From an uncultured bacterium (GTDB lineage Bacteria; Actinomycetota; Coriobacteriia; Coriobacteriales; Atopobiaceae), in the NCBI GenBank assembly GCA_905215465.1, contig CAJMPT010000015.1:1-39347 (forward strand): a stretch of 39,347 nt of DNA, read 5' to 3'. Positions 18,653 through 25,917 of the stretch are shown piece after piece. The stretch's first letter is position 1. Every line of letters begins with the position of its first letter. The position numbers and the translations under genes are program-made. The notes under the pieces are model-generated. The model worked only from the letters and a program-made list of their open reading frames with translations. It had not been told where the DNA came from and searched no databases.

Positions 18653-18692
18653 CTTGCGGCAGACGTACCGCAAGCGGACACCAGACTTGCGG
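18653..18692. repeat. Inverted and direct repeats upstream of comEA
   Basis: CTTGCGG occurs at 18653-18659 and 18686-18692. Its complement CCGCAAG lies between, at 18668-18674, giving a 7-bp hairpin with an eight-base loop. This sits about 70-100 bases upstream of comEA in a 269-base gap (18587-18855) that otherwise shows no gene or convincing promoter. Confidence 0.5.
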
Positions 18693-18855
18693 CAAAACGC
18701 ATTTCCGCATGAAGACAGGTATGGATTAGGCTGGTAAGCACCAGCAGTTTCGTCCAAATCAAACTTCGCAGACCTACCGTTGGGACACCTATCCGCAACG
18801 TCCGCCGACGCCCACCAAACGTCCATGCCAAACAGGTGCAAGCGCGTACAAACAG

Positions 18856-19155
18856 CTATTTGAATAGCTCGTCATGGCTGCCCGTGCGCTCAAAGAACGC
18901 GACCTTGTCGCTTGAGGACCAGATCACGAGCCAGTCACCGGAGTTGGCAACATGGCACTCGCTACGTCCAAGCCAGCTTCCCGTAAGCCGGTGCATGTTA
19001 TGGCGACGCCTGAGCTCCTCAAGAGACTCAGGCGTGTTCTCTAGCACAAGGTCAATGAACTTTTGAAGCGCAGAAAGGTCCCAATTCCTTCGTCTGGCCT
19101 TCTTCTTAAGGTCGCGAGAAAAGGCCGTGGAGAACTCCGCAGTCAAACGCCCCAT
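18856..19155 (-). CDS. RelE/YafQ-family mRNA interferase toxin
   Basis: This 99-residue basic protein matches the YafQ pattern: TAEFSTAFSRDLKKKARRRNWD, then a middle LPE/RRRHNMHRLTGSWLGRSECHV region, and a C-terminal DWLVIWSSSDKVAFFERTGSH (catalytic-type histidine near residue 93). YafQ-type toxins cut translated mRNA on the ribosome. Its ATG shares one base with the antitoxin stop (TGATG). The local base composition is more AT-rich than the neighbours and the pair interrupts the space between comEA and thiI. This suggests horizontal acquisition (inference). Confidence 0.9.
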   Translation of the reverse strand: MGRLTAEFSTAFSRDLKKKARRRNWDLSALQKFIDLVLENTPESLEELRRRHNMHRLTGSWLGRSECHVANSGDWLVIWSSSDKVAFFERTGSHDELFK

Positions 19156-19427
19156 CAGCGCATCGCAGCCGCGATGAGCTCAGCGCCGCTGTTGTAGCGG
19201 CCGTCCTGGCCTGACTTCAAGAACTCATCACCCTCGCGGATGGCCTCAAGGCTCTCTGCATTGGGCTCCTCGGGCGCAAACGTGAGCGGAATTCGGCGGG
19301 TGTTGACCATCTGCTTGTAGAAGGCACGGGTCACCGAGGAGAGGTCGAGTCCGTAGTATTCGGCCACCTCCGAGGCCCCGCGCTTCAGCTCATCGTCAAC
19401 GCGGATGGTCAAAGTCGAGCTTGCCAT
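19155..19427 (-). CDS. RelB/DinJ-family antitoxin
   Basis: This 90-residue protein has an N-terminal ribbon-helix-helix of the RelB/DinJ type (STLTIRVDDELKRGASEVAEYYGLDLSSV, residues about 4-35) and a C-terminal toxin-binding part. It neutralises the downstream toxin and represses the operon in known systems. The start at 19427 was chosen because GGAGAG lies directly upstream and the RHH starts here. The 32-residue upstream extension has no SD. Only one copy is present in the window. Confidence 0.9.
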   Translation of the reverse strand: MASSTLTIRVDDELKRGASEVAEYYGLDLSSVTRAFYKQMVNTRRIPLTFAPEEPNAESLEAIREGDEFLKSGQDGRYNSGAELIAAAMR

Positions 19428-19451
19428 GGTCTCTCCAATCAACGTTTGTAT

Positions 19452-19473
19452 GTGCAATCGTATTCTAACGCAC
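19452..19473 (-). promoter_or_regulatory. Candidate antitoxin operator/promoter
   Basis: An imperfect palindrome with GTGC/GCAC ends (22 bp) lies 25-46 bases upstream of the antitoxin ATG. It contains TAGAAT on the minus strand (19462-19467), a plausible -10. DinJ/RelB proteins bind such palindromes to autorepress. The match here is position-based inference and no clear -35 is seen. Confidence 0.4.
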
Positions 19474-19504
19474 TGATAGGAGTTCATACCTTGATCGACC
19501 CCTA

Positions 19505-19536
19505 CAAAAAAGGCCCCTCCCAAATGGAAGGGGCCT
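19505..19536 (-). terminator. Rho-independent terminator after thiI
   Basis: A 10-bp stem with one G-U pair (19512-19521 with 19526-19535, loop AAAT) is followed on the minus strand by seven T residues. It ends the mihF-gmk-rpoZ-thiI transcript before the toxin-antitoxin genes. Confidence 0.92.
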
Positions 19537-19560
19537 CAGTCATGCCTCTGAACCAGTGGC

Positions 19561-20832
19561 CTACTCGACCTCAGGCCTCTCCTCTGCGACAACCTCGGAA
19601 TCGACCGGAGCCAGCTCGGAGTGGTGAGTGCGGAGCCTGCCCTTGGGGGCGTGGTAGCTGGGGCACTGCGAGTAGTCGCGGTACTCCATGTGCTCCACCA
19701 GGTCGGCCACCATGGCCTCGTGGTCAAAGCTCTCCCAGGCCTCGTGGATGTCCCTCATGCGGGCGTGGGTCTCAGGTCGACGCGGCATGAAGAGCGTGCA
19801 GCAGTCCGGCGCCGTCTGGCTGGAGATCTCGTAGGTACCGATCTGCTGGGAGCGGCGGATGATCTCCTGCTTGTCGGAGCCGATGAGCGGGCGCAGCACC
19901 GGCATGGAGACGGCCTCGTTGACGGCGGTGATGTTCTCCAGCGTCTGGGAGGCAACCTGGCCCAGGGACTCGCCGGTCACGATGGCCTTGGCGCCCTCGA
20001 GCTGGGCGATGCGCTCGGCCACCTGGAACATGACGCGGCGGTACATGAGGATGCGCAGGCTCTGCGGCACCGCGAGGGAGATCTCTCGCTGCCTGTCTCC
20101 GAAGGGCACCACGTAGAGGCGGCCCACAACGCCGGAGGGCGCCAGCGCGTCGACGATGTCCTGGCAGAGCCACTCGCTTGTGTCGGAGGTCTGCGGACGC
20201 CCGGAGAAGTGCACGGGGATGCACGTGGCGCCGCGACGACCCACCATCCAGGTGGCCACCGGGGAGTCAAAGCCGCTGGAAAGCAGCGTCACGACCTTGC
20301 CGGCCGTGCCCACGGGAAGGCCGCCCACGCCCGGCGCGGAGGCCGCGTAGACGTAGGTGGAGCCCTGAACAACGTGGACCACCACGGTGACGTCGGGGTT
20401 GTGGACGTCGACCTTCTTCTCGGGGAAGGCCTCGCACAGGACCGAGCCCACCAGCTGGTTCATCTCCAGCGTGTGGATGGGGTAGGTGGTGGAGGAGCGC
20501 CTGGCGTGCACCTTGAAGGTGGAGAAGTCTCCCGCCTCGGAGAGCGCCTGGACGGCTGCCGCCTTGTACTCGTCCTCGTCGAGCCCGCACTTGTAGGCAA
20601 GGCTCACGCGGGCCACGCCGGGCACTTGGCGGATGGCAGCAGCCATGGCGTCGGTGGCTCGGTGGTCAGCAGCCTCCACCACGACGTAGCCGGAGATTCG
20701 GCCGATGTTGGCCACGTCAAACGGCCTGAGCGCGCGGTGCAGGTTGGTCACCAGCTGGTTCTCAAAGGTGGCGCGGTTCTTGCCCTTGAGACCAATCTCG
20801 TGGTAGTGGACCAGGCAAAGTCTCTGAGCCAT
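19561..20832 (-). CDS. thiI: tRNA 4-thiouridine synthase ThiI
   Basis: ThiI activates U8 of tRNA with ATP for sulfur transfer and can feed thiamine thiazole synthesis. The 423-residue protein has an N-terminal ferredoxin-like and THUMP region (about 1-165), then the adenylation domain with PP-loop SSGFDSPVATW near residue 184. A conserved PDCCTLFMPRRPETHA (cysteine motif) lies near 345. There is no C-terminal rhodanese domain, as in B. subtilis ThiI. It begins two bases after the rpoZ stop. Confidence 0.95.
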   Translation of the reverse strand: MAQRLCLVHYHEIGLKGKNRATFENQLVTNLHRALRPFDVANIGRISGYVVVEAADHRATDAMAAAIRQVPGVARVSLAYKCGLDEDEYKAAAVQALSEAGDFSTFKVHARRSSTTYPIHTLEMNQLVGSVLCEAFPEKKVDVHNPDVTVVVHVVQGSTYVYAASAPGVGGLPVGTAGKVVTLLSSGFDSPVATWMVGRRGATCIPVHFSGRPQTSDTSEWLCQDIVDALAPSGVVGRLYVVPFGDRQREISLAVPQSLRILMYRRVMFQVAERIAQLEGAKAIVTGESLGQVASQTLENITAVNEAVSMPVLRPLIGSDKQEIIRRSQQIGTYEISSQTAPDCCTLFMPRRPETHARMRDIHEAWESFDHEAMVADLVEHMEYRDYSQCPSYHAPKGRLRTHHSELAPVDSEVVAEERPEVE

Positions 20833-20834
20833 GG

Positions 20835-21119
20835 CTACATCGAGATGGTGTTGGCGCCCTTGATGTTCTCGTCGAAGTCCTCCTTGACGAAGCTCAGGGT
20901 GCCGTCCTTGATCTCCTCCATGGCAATGGAGACGGTGTCCTTGCCGGAGACCATGGTGGTGATGTCATCGAAGTCCTGGATGGCAGCCACGCGCAGGTGC
21001 TGGCCGCGAATCATGTTGTTGATGTCGCAAGCGCGCTTGGAGGCGAGGGAGCACAGCAGGAACGGGTTCTGCTCGGTCTTCTCGAGCAGGCCGTCGATTT
21101 CGGGCTTGGTAACAGACAT
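20835..21119 (-). CDS. rpoZ: RNA polymerase omega subunit
   Basis: Omega assists folding and assembly of the beta' subunit. The 94-residue product has the signature LLCSLASKRACDINNMIRGQ (residues about 21-40), followed by a short acidic C-terminus. It is one base from the gmk stop, the usual gmk-rpoZ pairing. The start MSVTKPEIDGLLEK fits the family. Confidence 0.93.
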   Translation of the reverse strand: MSVTKPEIDGLLEKTEQNPFLLCSLASKRACDINNMIRGQHLRVAAIQDFDDITTMVSGKDTVSIAMEEIKDGTLSFVKEDFDENIKGANTISM

Positions 21120-21120
21120 C

Positions 21121-21699
21121 TTAGAAGGGACCTCCGTCAGTCTCGTACGTATCGATCACATGGGCCAGCTCGGCGACTGCGCGGTCGAGGTCGTCGTTGA
21201 CGACCCGCACGTCGTAGGAGTCCGCATAGCCCAACTCCTTGGTGGCGTTAGCAAGGCGCGTCTGGATGGACGCCTCGTCCTCGGTGCCACGGCCCCGAAG
21301 CCTTCTCTCGAGCTCCTCCGCTGAGGGGGGCTCGATGAAGACGAGAACCGCGTCGGGGTGGACGCGGCGCACGTTGATGCCGCCCTGGACGTCGATCTCC
21401 AGAACGACAGAGCGACCCTGGTCCATGAGGCGCTGTGCCTCGGCGCGCAGCGTCCCGTAGCGATGCCCGTGGACGTGGGCCCACTCCAAGAACTCGCCGG
21501 CCGCCACGCGGCGGTCGAACTCGTCCTCGGTGAGGAAGTAGTAGGAGGTTCCCTCTACCTCGCCCTCCCTGGGTGCCCTCGTAGTGGCCGAGACCGTCAG
21601 GCCCAGGCCCGGCATCTGCTCGCGCAGACGCGCGACCAGGGTGCCCTTGCCCACACCTGACGGCCCCGAGACCACGAAGAGGCGAGCTCTTCTGGCCAA
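21121..21699 (-). CDS. gmk: Guanylate kinase
   Basis: Phosphorylates GMP to GDP. The protein has P-loop SGPSGVGKGTL, GMP-binding TRAPREGEVEGTSYYFL and EWAHVHGHRYGT. Start choice: a TTG at 21699 gives 192 residues (MARRARLFVVSGPSG), the usual length, and begins one base past the mihF stop, consistent with reinitiation. A longer frame to 21816 overlaps mihF and reads as an alanine/serine-rich, compositionally atypical extension. No good Shine-Dalgarno sequence is visible, so expression probably depends on coupling to mihF. Confidence 0.93.
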   Translation of the reverse strand: MARRARLFVVSGPSGVGKGTLVARLREQMPGLGLTVSATTRAPREGEVEGTSYYFLTEDEFDRRVAAGEFLEWAHVHGHRYGTLRAEAQRLMDQGRSVVLEIDVQGGINVRRVHPDAVLVFIEPPSAEELERRLRGRGTEDEASIQTRLANATKELGYADSYDVRVVNDDLDRAVAELAHVIDTYETDGGPF

Positions 21700-21700
21700 C

Positions 21701-22009
21701 TTACTTGGAGAGCTGCTCGATGAGCTGCTCGCGCTGGCGGGCGCCGAGGCCCTTGACGCGACGGGTGGCGGAGATACCGAGCTCGTCCATGATCTTGGCG
21801 GCCTTGGCCTTGCCATAGCCGGGGAGGGACTCGATCAGCGTGGAGACCTTCATGCGGCAGGCGATGGGGTCGTCGGAGTCGAGGACCTCCTCCAGGGTGA
21901 CCTTGCCGCTCTTGATCTTATCGCGCAGCTCAGCGCGCTCGTGACGGGCCTGGGCAGCCTTCTCGAGGGCGGCCTTGCGCTGCTCGTCGGTAAGCTGGGG
22001 TAGAGCCAT
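21701..22009 (-). CDS. mihF: Actinobacterial-type integration host factor (mIHF)
   Basis: This 102-residue helical nucleoid protein of the actinobacterial IHF family binds and bends DNA without relation to HU/IHF alpha-beta. Motifs include LTDEQRKAALEKAAQARHERAELR, then KSGKVTLEEVLD, and the helix-turn-helix-like SLPGYGKAKAAKIMDELGISATRRVKGLG. The start MALPQLTDEQ was chosen for the SD GGAGG four bases upstream. It leads the mihF-gmk-rpoZ-thiI operon, the same gmk linkage as in mycobacteria. It is a strong actinobacterial marker. Confidence 0.93.
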   Translation of the reverse strand: MALPQLTDEQRKAALEKAAQARHERAELRDKIKSGKVTLEEVLDSDDPIACRMKVSTLIESLPGYGKAKAAKIMDELGISATRRVKGLGARQREQLIEQLSK

Positions 22010-22078
22010 GGTTCCTCCAAACATCGAAAACACTGATTGCCGCTGACCAGCGGAAACGCACTCGGTCGGCTTTGCACT

Positions 22079-22107
22079 ATGGTAGTTTGCCCATTTAGCT
22101 GCGCCAA
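22079..22107 (-). promoter_or_regulatory. Promoter of mihF operon
   Basis: The minus strand reads TTGGCG (22102-22107), 17 bases, then TACCAT (22079-22084), each 4 of 6 to consensus. The leader is about 65 bases and contains a CCGCT/AGCGG hairpin at 22040-22053. It lies in an AT-rich 160-base gap. Confidence 0.5.
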
Positions 22108-22139
22108 TGCAAGCACTAAATTTAAAAACCGCAGCTAAA
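22094..22139. repeat. Perfect 10-bp inverted repeat at the mihF promoter
   Basis: TTTAGCTGCG (22094-22103) and its exact complement (22130-22139) are separated by 26 bases. The inner arm overlaps the putative -35 of mihF. A 12-bp perfect palindrome TTTTGCGCAAAA follows at 22147-22158. These may be an operator, possibly autogenous; no terminator with a U-tract for the pyr operon was found in the same gap. Confidence 0.6.
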
Positions 22140-22169
22140 CGGTCTGTTTTGCGCAAAAAGCTTAAGCCG

Positions 22170-22892
22170 CTAGGCCATGAGCTCCTCGCAGATGGCGTCA
22201 AAGGCGGCCACGGGGTCCTCGGCGGCGGTGATCGGACGACCCACGACGAGCTTGGAGGAGCCGGCCTCGATGGCGGCCGCAGGCGTGGCGATGCGCTTCT
22301 GGTCGCCCACGGCGGAGCCTGCCGGGCGCACGCCCGGGGTGACGATGAGCGCGTCGGGACCCAAGAGCTCGCGCATCTGGGCGGCCTCCTGCGGGGAGCA
22401 CACGATGCCGTCGGCGCCAGCGCCATAGGAAAGGCTGGCGAGACGCGCCACCTCCTCGGCGATGGGGGACGTGACGCCGATCTCTGCCAGGGCGTCCTGG
22501 TCCATGCTGGTCAGGACCGAGATGGCAACGAGGCGGCAGCGCTCGCGGCCGCACTTCTCGGCGGCCTCCTCGGCGCCCTTGCGGGCGGCGGCGATCATGG
22601 CGGAGGAGCCCAGGCCGTGGATGGAGATGATGTCGGCGCCCGTCATGGCCGCAGAGCGCACGGCGCCCTGGACTTGGAACGGGATGTCGTGGACCTTGAG
22701 GTCGAGGAAGACCCTGAGGCCGCGCTCGCGAATGGCCTCAACGATGGCGGGGCCCTCGGCATAGAAGAGCGTCATGCCGACCTTGACCCAGGTGGCCTTG
22801 CCGGCCAGCATGTCGGCCAGCTCGAAGGCGCGCTCGCGGCTGCAGTCCAGCGCGATGATGACCTTGTCGCTTGCCTCGGCGTAACTTAGCAT
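22170..22892 (-). CDS. pyrF: Orotidine-5'-phosphate decarboxylase
   Basis: Last step of UMP synthesis: OMP to UMP and CO2. The 240-residue TIM-barrel protein has IIALDCS at the N-terminus and the catalytic DLKVHDIP near residues 64-71. The phosphate-binding VTPGVRPAGSAVGDQKRIATP occurs near 188 (written in two parts, VTPGVRP and GDQKRIATP), with VVGRPIT near the end. The start overlaps the pyrD stop by seven bases. It is the last gene of the pyr operon here. Confidence 0.96.
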   Translation of the reverse strand: MLSYAEASDKVIIALDCSRERAFELADMLAGKATWVKVGMTLFYAEGPAIVEAIRERGLRVFLDLKVHDIPFQVQGAVRSAAMTGADIISIHGLGSSAMIAAARKGAEEAAEKCGRERCRLVAISVLTSMDQDALAEIGVTSPIAEEVARLASLSYGAGADGIVCSPQEAAQMRELLGPDALIVTPGVRPAGSAVGDQKRIATPAAAIEAGSSKLVVGRPITAAEDPVAAFDAICEELMA

Positions 22893-23815
22893 TGCGCGGC
22901 TCCAATCAGCTCGTTGATGTCGGAGACGCCCTGCTCGACGGCCCAGTTTGCCAGGCCGTCCACGATCTTGCTCGCGGCGCAGGGGTCATAGAAGTTTGCG
23001 GTGCCCACGGTGACGGAGGTGGCGCCCGCAAGGATCATCTCGGCGGCGTCCTCCCAGGTCTCCACGCCACCCATGCCGTTGACGGGGATGGAGACGGCGT
23101 TGGCGGCCTCCCAGACCATGCGCACGGCGATGGCGTGGATGGCGGGTCCGGAGACGCCGCCGGTGGGCTTGGAGAGCATGCTCCTGCGCGTGTGGACGTT
23201 GAGGTGCATGCCGTTGATGGTGTTGATGAGGGAGAGCGCGTCGGCGCCGGCGGCCTCCACGGCGCGGGCCACCTCGGGCACGCGGACCGGGGCCATCTTG
23301 ACCAGAAGCGGCCTCTTCACGCGGTCGCGCACGGCAGAGACGACCTCGGAGGCGGACTCCGGGGTGCCGCCCACAAGGGCGCCCCCGCGCGCGATATTGG
23401 GGCAGGAGATGTTGAGCTCGATGCCGGAGCACCACGGCGCAAGCTCCTCGATCTTCTCGACGGCGGCGATGTACTCCTCGTGGGAGTGGCCGGCAGCCTG
23501 CAAGATCACGCGGCAGCCGCGGCCCTCGAGCTCGCGAAGATAGTCGCCGCAGGCGTCAAGCATGCCGGCGACGCCAGGGTTGGCGAGGCCGACGGTGTTC
23601 ATCATGCCGGATGGCACCTCGCACATGCGGGGCTCGGGGTTGCCGAGCCAGGGCTCGGCGGAGCACCCCTTCGTCGTGATGGCGCCGAGACGCGACACGT
23701 CGAAGAAGCCCTCGAACTGCCAGCCGAAGCCGAACGTGCCTGACGCGGTGTTGACAGGGTTTTGCATCTTCACGCCGCCGAGGTCGACGGCCATGTTCAC
23801 GCAGCTCTTCGCCAT
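22886..23815 (-). CDS. pyrD: Dihydroorotate dehydrogenase, type 1B catalytic subunit
   Basis: FMN enzyme oxidising dihydroorotate to orotate, in complex with PyrK and using NAD+. The 309-residue protein has NPVNTASGTFGFG, the catalytic cysteine in ELNISCPN, and VKMAP. A cysteine in place of serine at the active site is characteristic of class 1 enzymes. The ATG at 23815 shares a base with the pyrK stop (TAATG). A GTG two codons upstream is an alternative. GAGGAGG lies about ten bases before the ATG. Confidence 0.95.
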   Translation of the reverse strand: MAKSCVNMAVDLGGVKMQNPVNTASGTFGFGWQFEGFFDVSRLGAITTKGCSAEPWLGNPEPRMCEVPSGMMNTVGLANPGVAGMLDACGDYLRELEGRGCRVILQAAGHSHEEYIAAVEKIEELAPWCSGIELNISCPNIARGGALVGGTPESASEVVSAVRDRVKRPLLVKMAPVRVPEVARAVEAAGADALSLINTINGMHLNVHTRRSMLSKPTGGVSGPAIHAIAVRMVWEAANAVSIPVNGMGGVETWEDAAEMILAGATSVTVGTANFYDPCAASKIVDGLANWAVEQGVSDINELIGAAQC

Positions 23816-24606
23816 TACCACGCCACCTCCTCGGCGTCGAAGACGGGGCCGTTAATGCAGCACGACTTGTAGGTGCCGTCAGCCATGAGCACGTTGCAGG
23901 TGTTGCACGCGCCGAACCCGCACGACATCATGCGCTCCATGGAGACCTGGCACTTGATGCCCGCCTCACGGCAAATCGCGGCGATGCCGCGCATCATGAC
24001 CTGCGGACCGCAGGTGTAGACCGTGTCGTAGTCTTCTTGCGAGAGCAGCTCGCGCAGGGCGTCGGTGGTAAAGCCCTTGATGCCGAGGGACCCGTCGTCG
24101 GTCGTGGCAAGCGTAAGGCCTGCGCCGAGAACGCCCAGGCGCTCGACGCCCCAGAGCTTGGAGGCGGTCTGCGCGCCGAGAACGCCGTCGAAAGCCACGC
24201 CCTTCTTTGCAAGAAGCCCCGCCGCGGCGACAGCCGGGGGAGCGCCCACGCCGCCGCCGACGACGACCGAGCGGCCCTGTCCCTCGCGGACGACCCAGCC
24301 GTTGCCGGAGGGGCCGAGGACGGAGGAGGACTCGCCCGCCGCCATCCTGGTGAGCGCGCGGGTGGCGTCGCCGACGACCGCGTAGATGACCTCTACGGTG
24401 CCGGACTCGGCGTCCGCGGAGGCGAACGAGAGGGGCACGCGCAAGATCTGCTTGGCGCCGGGGACGAGGAAGTTCATGAACTGGCCGGGCTCGAGGGAGC
24501 CGGCGAGCTCCGGCGCGCTGAAGACCATGCGCCAGATACCGTCACCGACCGCCTCGTTCTCGACCACCGTGTAGGCGTGCTCTCGCACCCTGGACATGAG
24601 GGTCAT
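23815..24606 (-). CDS. pyrK: Dihydroorotate dehydrogenase electron-transfer subunit
   Basis: PyrK carries FAD and a [2Fe-2S] cluster and passes electrons from PyrD to NAD+. The 263-residue protein has a ferredoxin-reductase-like FAD domain (about 10-110, RVPLSFASAD), a NAD domain with VVGGGVGAPP and TCGPQVMM, and a C-terminal cluster motif: CGFGACNTC followed by the KSCC cysteine. All four cluster cysteines are present. AGGGGA is five bases upstream of the ATG, nine bases past the pyrC stop. Confidence 0.95.
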   Translation of the reverse strand: MTLMSRVREHAYTVVENEAVGDGIWRMVFSAPELAGSLEPGQFMNFLVPGAKQILRVPLSFASADAESGTVEVIYAVVGDATRALTRMAAGESSSVLGPSGNGWVVREGQGRSVVVGGGVGAPPAVAAAGLLAKKGVAFDGVLGAQTASKLWGVERLGVLGAGLTLATTDDGSLGIKGFTTDALRELLSQEDYDTVYTCGPQVMMRGIAAICREAGIKCQVSMERMMSCGFGACNTCNVLMADGTYKSCCINGPVFDAEEVAW

Positions 24607-24615
24607 CTTTGTCCC

Positions 24616-25917
24616 CTAGTGCCGCGGTGTGACAACGCCGTCGGTGAGGACGCGCCGGCCGCCTGTCCAGACGTCGGTGGCGACGCCGGTGAGCGTCTGG
24701 CCAAGCCAGGCGGAGTTCTTGGAGCGGCTCTGCATCCACTCGGGGGTCACGGTGACGGACTTGGCTGGGTCGATGAGGGTGAGGTCGGCGGCGGAGCCGG
24801 CCTTGACGCTGACGGGGTCAAGGCGCAGCAGGCGCCGCGGGTTGACGGCCATGACCTCGACGAGGCGAGACCAGCTCATCTTGCCGGTGGCCACGAGGTT
24901 CTGCAGCATGAGCGGCAGGCTCGTCTCGAGGCCCACGATGCCAAAGAAGGAGATCTCCCACTCGCAGTCCTTCTCGTGCGGGGCGTGCGGCGCGTGGTCG
25001 GTGACCACGCAGTCGATGGAGCCGTCGAGAAGGCCCTCGCGCAGGGCGGCCGCGTCGTCGGCGGTGCGCAGGGGCGGGTTCATCTTGAGGTTGGTGTCGT
25101 AGGCGTCGGTGATGTCGTCCTCGCAGAGGAACAGGTGGTGCGGGGTGACCTCGCAGGTGACGGGCAGGCCGTCGGCCTTGGCGGCACGGACCAGGTCAAG
25201 GCCCTTGCGGGTGGAGATGTGGCAGATGTGCAGCGGGCACTTGGTGAGGCGGACGAGCTCGATGTCACGGTAGATCTCGAGCTCCTCGGCCAGCGCCGGC
25301 CAGCCGAACATGCCCAGGCGCGTGGAGGCGCGGCCCTCGTTGATGACGCCGTGGCCGGAGAGAGACTCGATCTCGCAGTGGGCCAGGGCGACGCGGTCGA
25401 ACTGGGCGATGTACTCCATGCAGGTGCGCATCATGCCGGCGCTCTGGACGCCGTGGCCGTCGTCGGAGAAGGCGGCCGCACCCTCGATGACCATGTCGCC
25501 GATCTCGGCCAGGCTCTCGCCCCTCTCGCCGCGCGTCATGGCGCCGATGGGGCGCACGTGGCAGAGGCCCGCAGCGTGGGCGCGGTCGATCTGGTAGCGA
25601 ATCTCGGCGCCGGTGTCGGTCACCGGGTCGGTGTTGGGCATGGTGGCCACGTCGGTGAAGCCGCCGTGAACGGCAGCGGCGGAGCCGGTCTCGATGGTCT
25701 CCTTGTACTCGAAGCCCGGGTCACGGAAGTGGACGTGCATGTCCACAAGGCCAGGGACGAGGTACTTGCCGGCAGCATCGATGACCTCGGCGTCGGCGGG
25801 AGCCTCAAGGTCCTTGCCCACGCAGGCGATCTTCTCGCCGTCGATGAGGACGTCGAGGACGTCGTCGATGCCCTCCTGCGGGTCTACGACGTGGGCGCCC
25901 CTAAGCAGAAATGCCAT
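24616..25917 (-). CDS. pyrC: Dihydroorotase
   Basis: Cyclises carbamoyl-aspartate to dihydroorotate. The 433-residue amidohydrolase (class I, PyrC of Gram-positives) has DMHVHFRDPG near residue 59 (metal-binding HxH) and MPNTDPVTD. Histidines follow in CHIST and EVTPHHLFL, and DHAPHAPHEK provides the catalytic aspartate. The first 17 bases overlap the pyrB end. Length matches the family (420-430). Confidence 0.96.
   Translation of the reverse strand: MAFLLRGAHVVDPQEGIDDVLDVLIDGEKIACVGKDLEAPADAEVIDAAGKYLVPGLVDMHVHFRDPGFEYKETIETGSAAAVHGGFTDVATMPNTDPVTDTGAEIRYQIDRAHAAGLCHVRPIGAMTRGERGESLAEIGDMVIEGAAAFSDDGHGVQSAGMMRTCMEYIAQFDRVALAHCEIESLSGHGVINEGRASTRLGMFGWPALAEELEIYRDIELVRLTKCPLHICHISTRKGLDLVRAAKADGLPVTCEVTPHHLFLCEDDITDAYDTNLKMNPPLRTADDAAALREGLLDGSIDCVVTDHAPHAPHEKDCEWEISFFGIVGLETSLPLMLQNLVATGKMSWSRLVEVMAVNPRRLLRLDPVSVKAGSAADLTLIDPAKSVTVTPEWMQSRSKNSAWLGQTLTGVATDVWTGGRRVLTDGVVTPRH

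Noticed and set aside
18623..18841. 72-codon minus-strand frame between toxin and comEA
   Set aside because: No Shine-Dalgarno sequence, starts at TTG or an internal ATG, and overlaps the repeats. The codon use is mixed, and I recognise no family.
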